IMG/VR virus record: IMGVR_UViG_3300027973_000071
Span: 1-52,723 of that record
Direction: 5' to 3' (one strand)
Source: a virus
Length of the DNA: 52,723 nt
Shown here: positions 42,207 through 49,693 of the stretch, one piece after another
How positions within the stretch are numbered: position 1 is the stretch's first letter
Layout of the letters: each line of letters opens with the position of its first letter
Notes under the pieces: model-generated
Database searches by the model: none
The model's input: the letters and a program-made list of their open reading frames with translations, nothing else
What the model was told of the DNA's origin: nothing
Position numbers and translations under genes: made by a program

Positions 42207-43916
42207 ATGAAGAATTTTTCAGACTTCGGCGTCGATCTCCAGGGGAGGACAGGAGAAGAGGTCAAGACAACCTGCCCGCAATGCAGCCACACGCGAAAGA
42301 AGAAAAGCTATCCGTGCCTGAACGTGAACACGGTGAAGGGCATCTGGCATTGCCACCATTGCGGATGGTCTGGTGGCCTTGGGTCTGGTGTCATCAACCG
42401 CTCAGCCCCTCCCAGCCGACGCGTCTACCACAAGCCTGAGTTCCGCCCGGCCGCCCTCTCTGACAAGGCCATCGAGTGGTTCGCTCAGCGCGGCATCACA
42501 ACGGAAGTCCTGATCCGCAACCGAGTCTCGATGGAGCGGGTGTGGATGCCTCAGCTTGAGGACGAGGTTAGCGCGATTGCCTACCCCTTCTACAAGGAAG
42601 GCGAGGTAGTGAACGTGAAGTATAGGGATGGCGCCAAGAACTTCCGTCAGGTCGCTGGCGCTCAGAAGGTTCTCTACAAGTACGATGACATCAACGTGGA
42701 GCAGACCATCATCTGCGAGGGAGAGATGGATGCCCTTGCTCTTGAGGTTGCTGGCCTGCGCCATTCGGTCTCTGTTCCTGACGGCGCCCCTACGCCTGAC
42801 GCCAAGAACCTAGAGGTCAAGTTTGAGTACCTCGAAGACGAGAGACTCGACTCTGTCAAGCAATGGATTCTCGCCGTCGATAACGATGAGCCGGGCAAGA
42901 AGCTGGAGGATGAGCTTGCTCGCCGCCTTGGCCGCGAGAAGTGCCTGCGCGTGTCATGGCCAGATGGCTGCAAGGATGCCAACGATGTGCTGATGAAGCA
43001 CGGCGCCGAGACCCTTCGTCATTGCATCGAAGACGCCAAGTCGTTCCCCGTCGAGGGCGTGTTCTCTCTCAACGACATCGAGGATGACATCAACAACATG
43101 CTGGAGTATGGCCTGATCCAGGGTGAGCCAACCGGCTGGGCATCTGTCAGCTCTCTCTATACGCCAGCGCCCGGTCAATGGACCTTGGTCACCGGCATCC
43201 CGTCAATGGGTAAGTCTGAGTGGCTGGATGCTCTGGCAGTGAACATCGCCGAGAACGCGGGCTGGTCCTTTGGCGTCTGCTCTCCAGAGAACCAGCCGAT
43301 CTCTTGGCACGCAGCCAAGCTGATCGAGAAGCGGATGGGCGAGCGACTCATCGCGGGCAAGGTCAACCATGCAAGGTTCCAAGAGGCAAAGTCTTGGGTC
43401 AACGAACACTTCCACTTCATCATGCCGGAAGAGCCGAGCCTAGACTCCGTGCTTGCAAAGGCCAAGGTTCTGATCCGACGACAAGGGATGAAGGGTCTGG
43501 TCATCGACCCGTACAACGAGCTGGATCACACCAAGCGCAAGGACGGCGTGAGCGAGACCGAGTACGTCTCGACCTTCCTCACTCAGATGCGCAAGTTCGC
43601 CCGCGACAATCAGATTCACATCTGGCTGGTGGCTCACCCCTCGAAGCTGATGAAGGACAACAAGGGCGTGTACCCTGTGCCTGACGGCTACGCTGTCAGC
43701 GGGTCGGCACACTTCTACAACAAGGCCGACAACATCATCGCCGTCCACAGGGATACCAACAACCCGCAGGCGGCGACCGAGGTTCACGTTCAGAAGATAC
43801 GCTCTCGCTGGCTTGGCAGGCGCGGTACAGCACTTCTCAAGTGGCGCCCTGAGTGCGGCCGGTTCAAGGAATTCGATGGGGCTTACTCCCCTCCCGGAGT
43901 AGGGGGTGGCGAATGA
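42207..43916 (+). CDS. Primase-helicase (T7 gp4-like)
   Basis: A 569-residue replication protein. N-terminal zinc ribbon: C23, C26, C49, C52. TOPRIM primase: IICEGEMDAL (about 168-178) and ILAVDNDEPGKK (about 222-233). RecA/DnaB-type helicase: Walker A GIPSMGKSE (about 329-337), Walker B LVIDPYNEL, an 'IWLVAHPSKL' segment and GSAHFYNKADNIIAVHR. It makes primers and unwinds DNA. AAGGAG is 14 bases from the ATG, an unusually long spacing. No DNA polymerase is seen nearby. Confidence 0.93.
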   Translation: MKNFSDFGVDLQGRTGEEVKTTCPQCSHTRKKKSYPCLNVNTVKGIWHCHHCGWSGGLGSGVINRSAPPSRRVYHKPEFRPAALSDKAIEWFAQRGITTEVLIRNRVSMERVWMPQLEDEVSAIAYPFYKEGEVVNVKYRDGAKNFRQVAGAQKVLYKYDDINVEQTIICEGEMDALALEVAGLRHSVSVPDGAPTPDAKNLEVKFEYLEDERLDSVKQWILAVDNDEPGKKLEDELARRLGREKCLRVSWPDGCKDANDVLMKHGAETLRHCIEDAKSFPVEGVFSLNDIEDDINNMLEYGLIQGEPTGWASVSSLYTPAPGQWTLVTGIPSMGKSEWLDALAVNIAENAGWSFGVCSPENQPISWHAAKLIEKRMGERLIAGKVNHARFQEAKSWVNEHFHFIMPEEPSLDSVLAKAKVLIRRQGMKGLVIDPYNELDHTKRKDGVSETEYVSTFLTQMRKFARDNQIHIWLVAHPSKLMKDNKGVYPVPDGYAVSGSAHFYNKADNIIAVHRDTNNPQAATEVHVQKIRSRWLGRRGTALLKWRPECGRFKEFDGAYSPPGVGGGE

Positions 43917-44146
43917 ACCGCGACGACATCATCCGCATGGCGCTGGAGGCAGGCTTCACTTGTGACGAGGCCGACTTCGTTTTTCCGAACCCAAGCAGGT
44001 CAGGCATTCAGTTGGAGCTTGAACGCTTCGCCGCCCTTGTCGCCGCAGCCGAGCGCGAAGCGTGTGCGAAGGTGTGTGAAGAGCCGGGATGGAACGCCGC
44101 TAACTGGTGCGCTAAACAAATCCGCGCAAGGGGGAACAATGCCTGA
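43913..44146 (+). CDS. Small hypothetical protein, 77 aa
   Basis: Starts at 43913 within the primase stop. The pattern NRDDIIRMALEAGFTCDEADFVFPN and LERFAALVAAAEREACAKVCEE is a widely distributed phage protein of unknown function. It is helical, with Cys residues in the second half. Coupled to its neighbours. Confidence 0.7.
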   Translation: MNRDDIIRMALEAGFTCDEADFVFPNPSRSGIQLELERFAALVAAAEREACAKVCEEPGWNAANWCAKQIRARGNNA

Positions 44147-44333
44147 CATCACCATGTGCGCGTCGACTACCTGCCATCGTAGGACTGAGTGCTACCGCAA
44201 CGCAGAGAGTGGCACCGAGCCTAACCCGTGGAGGCAAGCCTACTTCCTATACGTCGATGAGACGGATGTCGGCTGCGAGAAATTCAGCCCTGTTCGTAGG
44301 GGCGCCGACCAGCGTGAGGATAAGAAGGCATGA
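44139..44333 (+). CDS. Cysteine-containing small protein, 64 aa
   Basis: Start at 44139, overlapping the previous gene by 8 bp. Four Cys (CASTTCHRRTEC and VGC) suggest zinc binding. The pattern 'DITMCxxxxCpxrxxCyR' and 'YFxxxxxxGCexF' is common in phage early regions. Function unknown. Confidence 0.65.
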   Translation: MPDITMCASTTCHRRTECYRNAESGTEPNPWRQAYFLYVDETDVGCEKFSPVRRGADQREDKKA

Positions 44334-44623
44334 CGCACAGAGATCGGAAGCTACTTGATCTCGCCGAAGGAATGCCGTGTGTCATGTGCGGGAACGACGA
44401 CGGAACCGTTGTTGCCGCCCACTCGAACCTGCTTGAGCACGGCAAGGGCAGGGGCCTTAAGGCCGACGACTGTATGAGCGCGTGGCTCTGCTACCGCTGC
44501 CATACGGAACTCGACCAGGGCAACAAGATGAGCAAATCAGAGAAGCGGGATTACACCCTCACCGCCATCTGCCGTACCACGCAAGCGCTGTGGAACCGAG
44601 GGTTTATTGGAGTCATTAAGTGA
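44330..44623 (+). CDS. HNH-like nuclease (DUF1364/Ref type)
   Basis: Residues 16-22 give CVMCGND, H31 in AAHSN, and CYRCHTELDQGNK supplies the second zinc pair and catalytic His, the layout of DUF1364 / RecA-dependent Ref-like nucleases of phages. The 97-residue size fits. It may nick or cut recombination intermediates, in line with the nearby Holliday-junction-type nuclease. ATGA-type overlap with the gene before. Confidence 0.7.
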   Translation: MTHRDRKLLDLAEGMPCVMCGNDDGTVVAAHSNLLEHGKGRGLKADDCMSAWLCYRCHTELDQGNKMSKSEKRDYTLTAICRTTQALWNRGFIGVIK

Positions 44624-45009
44624 ACGAGCAACTGTTGAAGAATGTCGATGCCATCCGCGAGGAGGCTATGGGAATGATTGACAACCTATCCGCGGTGAAG
44701 GGCGAGTCGTACTCTGAGTACGTTCGCCTACTGCTGAACGTGCATCAGTCCGCCAACGTCATCGCTATGTTGTGCGAGATAGCCCGCGAGTTCGATGAAG
44801 ACATGGCAGCGAAGATGGCTGGCATCAGCGAGGTTCTCCTTACGCAGGTAGCAATCAGCGCATCTGCTCTTGGCAAGTTTAGTCAGCAGCAGTCGAACGA
44901 GGCCATCAAGGAGGCCGAGCGCATGAGAGATTGGGTGGATGGCATGAGCGAACGCGCCATCAAGTCAGCCCAAGAGGGCGGATCTTTTGGGGGCAAAGAT
45001 GTTGCGTAG
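44620..45009 (+). CDS. Helical hypothetical protein, 129 aa
   Basis: GTG start overlapping the HNH gene's stop (GTGA). The product is almost all helix, with many Ser/Ala/Met and regular heptads (QSANVIAMLCEIAREFDEDMAAK, SNEAIKEAERMRDWVD). No family known. Likely part of the replication operon by position. Confidence 0.65.
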   Translation: MNEQLLKNVDAIREEAMGMIDNLSAVKGESYSEYVRLLLNVHQSANVIAMLCEIAREFDEDMAAKMAGISEVLLTQVAISASALGKFSQQQSNEAIKEAERMRDWVDGMSERAIKSAQEGGSFGGKDVA

Positions 45010-45181
45010 TCACATTCGTCTTAGCGGCTCTCTCGATGCCACGCTACGCATGAAGGAGTGCGTCAAGTGCGGACAATCCCGGTCGGTTTCCGATGGCGTT
45101 GAGTCCGGGCCGAAGTTTGTGTGCGGCTCCTGCTGGCGCAAGAAGGGCTCAGCAACTCTGAAGTTTGGAGCAAAGAAGTGA
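44999..45181 (+). CDS. Small zinc-ribbon protein, 60 aa
   Basis: CVKCGQS and CGSCWRK form a C-x2-C / C-x2-C zinc ribbon about 20 residues apart in a basic protein. The ATG at 44999 overlaps the previous gene by 11 bp; a later ATG at 45050 is possible. Probably nucleic-acid binding. Confidence 0.6.
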   Translation: MLRSHIRLSGSLDATLRMKECVKCGQSRSVSDGVESGPKFVCGSCWRKKGSATLKFGAKK

Positions 45182-45621
45182 TCACTGGAAAAGTTGTTGC
45201 GAACGCTGGGTCTCATCGCATCCTTGCCGCACTCGGCGATGGGCCTTGCGACTCAAGGAAACTGAAAGACATTGTTGGCGCCATCAATTCGGTGGCCCGC
45301 TTTGACGGAGAGTACATGGCTCGCCTTGAGCATTCCAGCTATGTGCGCCGCAAAGGTGATTTGTGGTACTTGACCGAGGCCGGTCATGAAAAGCTCGAAT
45401 CCCTTGGCCCGGTGCGAAGGCCGGGTAAGACGAGCGTTGCAGCCAGCCGCACAACGGTTGGCGTTGGCATCCTTGACCCGAAGATGTATCAGCAATCTTG
45501 GACTAGGCCGGGCAGCGAGGACTTCCTCAAGTTCCCGAGCCGGATGGGCAACAAGCTGTACTACCGAGATGGTCGGGTTGAAACGATTCTTGAAACGATT
45601 GGAGAGGCAGATGGATATTGA
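45178..45621 (+). CDS. Winged-helix-like protein, 147 aa
   Basis: Starts at GTG 45178 in a GTGA overlap. Residues 10-75 look like a winged helix (SHRILAALGDGPCDSRKLKDIVG, YMARLEHSSYVRRKGDLWYLTEAGHEKLESLG), where YVRRKGDLWYLTEAG is the wing. The C-terminal part is basic with YYRDGRVETI. A DNA-binding regulator is likely; the target is unknown. Confidence 0.65.
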   Translation: MITGKVVANAGSHRILAALGDGPCDSRKLKDIVGAINSVARFDGEYMARLEHSSYVRRKGDLWYLTEAGHEKLESLGPVRRPGKTSVAASRTTVGVGILDPKMYQQSWTRPGSEDFLKFPSRMGNKLYYRDGRVETILETIGEADGY

Positions 45622-45943
45622 AGAACTACTGGAGCGCTACCGGAAACTGGCCGACATGTATGCCCCGGCCAAGGCGCAACGAGGGTACCTCGAAGACTAC
45701 AAGAAGAGCTGCATCGCCATGCTGATGAAGGATGCCCTCAAGGGTGGACACGCATCCGCCGCTGCGCAAGAGAGAGAGGCTGCCGCAAACCCGGTCTACA
45801 TCAAGCTGCTTGATGACCTGAAGATCGCCGTGCATGAGGAGGAGAAGATCCGCTACCACATGAAGGCAGTCGAGTGGGAGATCGAAATCTGGCGTACGAA
45901 GCAGGCCAATGAGCGGGCCGAGCGAAGGGCATACGGGGCATGA
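45611..45943 (+). CDS. Conserved phage helical protein, 110 aa
   Basis: Starts at ATG 45611, overlapping the previous gene. The pattern ELLERYRKLADMYAPAKAQRGYLEDYKKS, MLMKDALKGGHASAAAQEREAAANPVYI, HEEEKIRYHMKAVEWEIEIWR is a well-spread phage family without known activity, often close to recombination genes. All helical and coiled coil. Confidence 0.7.
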   Translation: MDIEELLERYRKLADMYAPAKAQRGYLEDYKKSCIAMLMKDALKGGHASAAAQEREAAANPVYIKLLDDLKIAVHEEEKIRYHMKAVEWEIEIWRTKQANERAERRAYGA

Positions 45944-46323
45944 GCTGGCTTAATCCATCCCTATGGGACTCAGTTTGTAAGTTTCAGGTTGCCACTACCG
46001 AGAAACGATTCCACGCAATCCTCCGGGATCTTGGGCTGCAAGAAGATCTGTGGCCCATGTTCCAGAAGAATGCGCGGGCTGACGCCACGACACACTTTTT
46101 CGAGAGCGATAAGGATCATTGCGCGATTGTGTGCTTGCCTCGTCAGGTCAAGGACATCTCGGGAATACAGATCGCCTCGCTGCTGGTGCATGAGGCGGTT
46201 CATATCTGGCAGCACCACAGAGATCTGGTTGGTGAGGCTAACCCCGGAACAGAGTCGGAGGCGTATGCCATTCAAGCTATTGCGCAACGCCTGATGTATG
46301 AGTATTGGAGACAAGTGAAGTGA
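45940..46323 (+). CDS. HExxH metallopeptidase-like protein, 127 aa
   Basis: LLVHEAVHIWQHH contains HEAVH at 84-88, the zinc-binding and catalytic motif of metallopeptidases. E105 or E107 (GTESEAYA) is a suitable third ligand about 20 residues on. The N-terminal part (TEKRFHAILRDLGLQEDLWP) is helical. Similar small phage proteins exist, but no substrate is known. It overlaps both neighbours. Confidence 0.7.
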   Translation: MSWLNPSLWDSVCKFQVATTEKRFHAILRDLGLQEDLWPMFQKNARADATTHFFESDKDHCAIVCLPRQVKDISGIQIASLLVHEAVHIWQHHRDLVGEANPGTESEAYAIQAIAQRLMYEYWRQVK

Positions 46324-46718
46324 TATACGGAGAGAACACCGAGATGATCCTGAAGGCCCTTGCTGATGAGGGGCCGATGACACGGGCAGAGTTGTGCCGA
46401 GCTACTGGCCTTGGACACGACTACGCTTCAGCCGTGCTGACGCGCCTGAGCAGGGCGATGACCACCATTCCGAAGCGCGTGTATATCACGGGATACATCC
46501 ATGATGCAGAGGGTAAGCGCCGCTACCCAAGGGCCGTGTACGACCTTGGCGACAAGCCTGATGCCAAGAGACCTAAGCCGGACAAGAAGGCGATTCGCAA
46601 ACGCTACGACGAGCGCAAGCGAAACCTCGTCGCAGGCAGCAGCGTCTTCACTTGGGGCATGACTAGGGCGCAGATCAAAGATCACCTATCTAGCTTCCGC
46701 GAGGCCTCAAATGGCTGA
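46320..46718 (+). CDS. Winged-helix DNA-binding protein, 132 aa
   Basis: GTG start at 46320. Residues 3-65 form a MarR/winged-helix type domain: TEMILKALADEGPMTRAELCRATGL, DYASAVLTRLSRAM, and the wing KRVYITGYIHDAEGKRRYPRAVYDLGD. A basic linker (KRPKPDKKAIRKRYDERKR) follows. A regulator of phage genes is likely. Confidence 0.7.
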   Translation: MIYGENTEMILKALADEGPMTRAELCRATGLGHDYASAVLTRLSRAMTTIPKRVYITGYIHDAEGKRRYPRAVYDLGDKPDAKRPKPDKKAIRKRYDERKRNLVAGSSVFTWGMTRAQIKDHLSSFREASNG

Positions 46719-46839
46719 GCTTCTTTTGATAGGCGTTGTCGTCGGCGCACTTGGCGTTGCCTTTGTGTGGTGGATTTCCAACACACTCGATTCAGCATTT
46801 GATCTGGAAGAACTGAATGAAGAAGAAGGTAAACAGTAG
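46711..46839 (+). CDS. Small membrane protein, 42 aa
   Basis: ATG at 46711 overlaps the previous stop. One transmembrane helix (ELLLIGVVVGALGVAFVWWI) is followed by an acidic tail (SAFDLEELNEEEGKQ). It overlaps the nuclease gene by 23 bp. Function unknown. Confidence 0.55.
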   Translation: MAELLLIGVVVGALGVAFVWWISNTLDSAFDLEELNEEEGKQ

Positions 46840-47305
46840 GGCTAAGGGTGCGGCGGGTGAGCGTGAGTTCATCAGCGCTCTGACTGACATCCTAGGAGAT
46901 GCGTTGACGGCACCGATGAAACGCAACCTTGAGCAGACACGGGCAGGCGGCCACGACATCGTTGGGCTGGAGGGCTGGGCCATCGAGGTCAAGCGGTACA
47001 AGAAGCTTACGGAGGGGGAGTTGGATATCTTCTGGCAGCAGGCCTGGAGGCAGGCAGAAGAGGTTGGCGCGATACCCGCGCTAGCGTACCGGGAAGACTT
47101 CCGGAGCTGGCGGGCGCGTGTCCCGCTGGAACTGTTGCTCACCGGGGATTGGACTTCATGGCCGGGCGTGGAGTGGACTGCCGACCTGTCCTTGGACGGG
47201 TTCGCATCGGTAGTTCGTGAGCATTTGCGTAGCGACTTGCATGCTGACAAACCACCAGAGAGACTACCGAGCAACAGCGATGAGGCATGCGCCTCAACCC
47301 AGTAG
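46817..47305 (+). CDS. Holliday-junction-resolvase-type nuclease
   Basis: A 162-residue PD-(D/E)XK nuclease: E15 in GAAGEREF; D47 in AGGHDIVGLEG; E57 and K59 in WAIEVKRY. This order and spacing match Hjc-like resolvases and phage counterparts. It probably cuts branched intermediates before packaging. Last gene of the rightward operon, with a terminator 15 bp downstream. Confidence 0.75.
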   Translation: MKKKVNSRAKGAAGEREFISALTDILGDALTAPMKRNLEQTRAGGHDIVGLEGWAIEVKRYKKLTEGELDIFWQQAWRQAEEVGAIPALAYREDFRSWRARVPLELLLTGDWTSWPGVEWTADLSLDGFASVVREHLRSDLHADKPPERLPSNSDEACASTQ

Positions 47306-47319
47306 TGGTTGCCTATGGG

Positions 47320-47349
47320 AACCCCGGCCAATGCGCCGGGGTTTTCTTC
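47320..47349 (+). terminator. Rho-independent terminator of primase operon
   Basis: AACCCCGGC (47320-47328) pairs perfectly with GCCGGGGTT (47335-47343) around CAATGC, running into TTTTCTTCTTT. It ends the rightward operon after the resolvase-type gene. Confidence 0.85.
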
Positions 47350-47389
47350 TTTGGTTGCGTGTAAAGATTGAGTAGCCGTTGAGCACTAA

Positions 47390-47426
47390 AAAATGAAACG
47401 GGGACATGGGATTAACCCATGCCCCG
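47390..47426 (-). terminator. Terminator of leftward amidoligase operon
   Basis: On the minus strand CGGGG-CATGGG (47426 to 47416) pairs with CCCATG-T-CCCCG (47410 to 47399), one bulged base, loop TTAAT, followed by TTTCATTTTTT. It lies 21 bp past the HTH gene stop and faces the rightward terminator, insulating the two converging operons. A second perfect hairpin, TCTAGGAC-TCC-GTCCTAGA (47433-47451), overlaps the HTH stop codon. Confidence 0.75.
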
Positions 47427-47446
47427 CTTCAATCTAGGACTCCGTC

Positions 47447-47911
47447 CTAGAACCTGAACCAGCCCACAATCCTGTCTATCAGGCTCTGCTTGGCTGGCGG
47501 ATCAACGGTTACTTTGCTGACCAGGATGGACCTTTCCCTCAGCTTGGTATGAACCGTTCCTCTTGACACTCCAAACGTCTTGGCGATCCTTGTTTTCTTT
47601 ACCCCCATATCTGCCATCGTGTACATCGCGCTGAGCTGAATTGGAGACAGCTTTTTGTAGCGGCGAATGGCTTTCTTTTCAGGGACAACCCCAGCCTTGC
47701 GCACGTTGTAGTGAATTGTTCGGTGGCTCACGCCGTACTTCTTTTTTATGTCTTCGTTAGACATTCCGTTCTGGAAGTCCGACACGAGACCTTGGTGCTC
47801 CTCCTTCGTCAACCTGTCTGAATATCCTGCGGATCTCTGCCTTTTTGTTGTAGATCCATCTTCTGTCTCCGCTTGAGTTGGGCCAGTTGATTCGTATTTT
47901 TGTTTGTCCAT
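47447..47911 (-). CDS. Tandem helix-turn-helix protein
   Basis: Two HTH units: SNEDIKKKYGVSHRTIHYNVRK (about 50-71) and KKTRIAKTFGVSRGTVHTKL (about 105-124), as in Hin/resolvase-type DNA-binding domains without a catalytic domain. The ATG at 47911 has no good ribosome binding site; TTG at about 47812 or ATG 47764 are alternatives. From 47911 the gene overlaps the HicA-like gene by 155 bp. It may regulate its own operon or act as antitoxin partner, which is inferred only from position. Confidence 0.65.
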   Translation of the reverse strand: MDKQKYESTGPTQAETEDGSTTKRQRSAGYSDRLTKEEHQGLVSDFQNGMSNEDIKKKYGVSHRTIHYNVRKAGVVPEKKAIRRYKKLSPIQLSAMYTMADMGVKKTRIAKTFGVSRGTVHTKLRERSILVSKVTVDPPAKQSLIDRIVGWFRF

Positions 47912-48017
47912 CTGAAACAAGTACTATGAAATGGTTACCGCCTGTGTGGAAAAAGGACTCGACCTTGTAGCCGAGTCCTTCCACGGTTCGTTTAATTTCT
48001 AGTTGCCGTCTATCCAA
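47757..48017 (-). CDS. HicA-like small protein
   Basis: An 86-residue protein with a HicA/dsRBD-like pattern: helix (EIKRTVEGLGYKVES), HTGGNHFIVLVSDG where the GGNHF His aligns with the catalytic His of HicA mRNA interferases, strand TKIRINWPNS, and a final helix DRRWIYNKKAEIRRIF. HicA toxins cut mRNA, but no HicB-type antitoxin is clear; the HTH protein downstream is a candidate. The last 18 residues lie in the overlap. Start overlaps the previous stop. Confidence 0.5.
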   Translation of the reverse strand: MDRRQLEIKRTVEGLGYKVESFFHTGGNHFIVLVSDGQTKIRINWPNSSGDRRWIYNKKAEIRRIFRQVDEGGAPRSRVGLPERNV

Positions 48018-48535
48018 ATCGCTCCTTGTCTTTTGATCTTGACTTCGACTGGTTCGGCTCCCGATGGATAGCTCATGTAGCCGAAGTCGTTAATGGTTGA
48101 TTCTGGATGCGCGTGATAGGCCACGCTTACCGCGGACTTTGTAATGCGGCGAAGCCTAGTCATTGCTTGGTCGACCGTGTCTCCTTGTGAGAAGGTTCCG
48201 TCCTTGGTGAATACCATGTAGACGCGAGCATTGAGATCAATGCCCTTAACCGGTGTAGTGTCTTCCATCGCCTCCTTGATTAGAGAATCCTGCGCAATCC
48301 CGATGAAGTCGGATCGATTCCACCGGGCATCCTCGTTGTCTGCGATGTGGACTCCGAACACCGCTCGACCAAGGCTGCGCTCCTTGCAGCCGAAACCTCC
48401 TAGTGCTTTGAATAGCTGGAACCTTGGGATCTGGTGCCTTCGGTTTAGCTTGGTGTGAAGAAGGACCAGCACCTTATTGGTGAGGTCACCCTCAAGGGGC
48501 TGAAGCCCCTTGTCGCCTTGCGCGATGATATTCAT
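47999..48535 (-). CDS. Hypothetical protein of amidoligase operon, 178 aa
   Basis: Function unknown. Mixed alpha/beta protein: NKVLVLLHTKLNRRHQIPRFQLF at the start, LNARVYMVFTKDGTFSQGDTVDQAMTRLRRI in the middle, and a beta C-terminus (EPVEVKIKRQGAIWIDG). The Cys-containing GGFGCKERSLG loop is notable. TAATG coupling to the 57-residue gene and to the HicA-like gene shows co-expression with the amidoligase set. Confidence 0.65.
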   Translation of the reverse strand: MNIIAQGDKGLQPLEGDLTNKVLVLLHTKLNRRHQIPRFQLFKALGGFGCKERSLGRAVFGVHIADNEDARWNRSDFIGIAQDSLIKEAMEDTTPVKGIDLNARVYMVFTKDGTFSQGDTVDQAMTRLRRITKSAVSVAYHAHPESTINDFGYMSYPSGAEPVEVKIKRQGAIWIDGN

Positions 48536-48708
48536 TAACCTCCCGAGTTGAAGAAGTCGAGCCTGGTGAATAGCTCGTCGCTGATAGTCTGAGGAATCAG
48601 ATCGGCTGACTCCATCCGACTCAAAGCTTGGGCTATCTCAAGCATTCGATCGTCATCCATGTAGGCATTGGTTATCTCTAGCGAGACATGCTCTTGCCAT
48701 TGATCCAT
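48535..48708 (-). CDS. Small acidic protein of amidoligase operon, 57 aa
   Basis: AAGGAG sits 6 bases before the ATG. The product is short, acidic and helical (WQEHVSLEITNAYMDDDRML, then IAQALSRMESADLIPQTI). No family recognised. Because it is between the amidotransferase-like gene and a coupled unknown gene, it could be a substrate, carrier or accessory of the amidoligase system; this is speculation. Confidence 0.6.
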   Translation of the reverse strand: MDQWQEHVSLEITNAYMDDDRMLEIAQALSRMESADLIPQTISDELFTRLDFFNSGG

Positions 48709-48716
48709 GCGACTCC

Positions 48717-49673
48717 TTAGCTAACCCAAGATGGGGTAACGGACTCGGAATGAAACAGGTCGGCGATCCACTCTGATGCTTCAACTGGGTCAGAATCAAC
48801 CAGGGTTGTGATGTCGTCAACCTCGTCATAGTAGTGGTTGAGCAATGCAATCGCCTTGTAAGGCGCGTCATGAACCCACTGCTCAACTCCTCTGACACCT
48901 TTCTGAGTCCAGCAGTTGAACGCAGCACGAACATACTTGCGTAGCTCGTTCGTTGTCACCTCTTCTTTGATGAGTTGACCCTTTGCTTCCTTGACTTCTT
49001 CTTCTTCTTCGAACTTGTAGTAGCGCAGGTCGTCGTCGTAGTTTCCGTAGAACTTTCCTTGCATCCAGTTCGACTGGTACGTTTTCGTCGGATACGTAGG
49101 CGTCTGATAAAAGCCAAACTTGGATGGCGACCACGCGTACGTGTTCGACAGCCAAGCCCCCACAAACTCAACGCCCGACTTCCGGTTAATAAGAACAACG
49201 TCGCCGCTGCCGGTAACGATGCCAAACTTATTTCCGCTGCCGATCATCGATCCCATGTAAGCCTGGAAGCTGGCGTCATGGATAAGTTTTGGATCAGCAA
49301 TCAGAGCTGGCCGCAACACAAAGTTGATGAAGTGCCAAGTGTCCGAGCGCTTGGTGTCGCTGTCGTTACCCATCGAAAGGATGCCGTTGTGTGCCAGCCA
49401 GATGTCGTCAGTCACCTTATAGGGATGGCAGTTGTCAAAGTCGATGTCGCCGTGCGTCTGCATGCGAGCGTGCCACACGCAGTCCTTGCCGTCGGCATGC
49501 TTGCGGTAGAAGTCAATGAACTCTTGTGCGCTGGTCGGCAGGCACTTGAAGACATGCACCTTGCCATCCTCGGCATACATGACGCCGAGTCCGTCTTTGT
49601 TCTTGGCGTAGACGTCAGCCAAGAAGTCGTCGGTGAAGCTGGTGGAGGCGGGCTGTTGAACGAGAAGACACAT
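48717..49673 (-). CDS. Class II glutamine amidotransferase-like protein
   Basis: A 318-residue Ntn-type protein. Cys2 would be the N-terminal nucleophile (MCLLVQQP). Further GATase II marks: KDGLGVMY (27-34), WHARMQTHG (67-75, like 'HtRwATHG'), CHPYKV (82-87) and LAHNGIL (93-99), then a Ser/Asp-rich SDTKRSDT. The C-terminal half is unassigned, with a run of Glu (about 225-233). Such enzymes take ammonia from glutamine. It lies 20 bp from the amidoligase gene, pointing to a joint pathway. Confidence 0.75.
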   Translation of the reverse strand: MCLLVQQPASTSFTDDFLADVYAKNKDGLGVMYAEDGKVHVFKCLPTSAQEFIDFYRKHADGKDCVWHARMQTHGDIDFDNCHPYKVTDDIWLAHNGILSMGNDSDTKRSDTWHFINFVLRPALIADPKLIHDASFQAYMGSMIGSGNKFGIVTGSGDVVLINRKSGVEFVGAWLSNTYAWSPSKFGFYQTPTYPTKTYQSNWMQGKFYGNYDDDLRYYKFEEEEEVKEAKGQLIKEEVTTNELRKYVRAAFNCWTQKGVRGVEQWVHDAPYKAIALLNHYYDEVDDITTLVDSDPVEASEWIADLFHSESVTPSWVS

Positions 49674-49693
49674 GATTAGCTATTCCTTTTTGA

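Noticed and set aside
48975-49679. Plus-strand frame of 234 codons opposite the amidotransferase-like gene
   Set aside because: Shadow of the coding strand; starts with a poly-Phe stretch from the Glu-rich run of the real protein.
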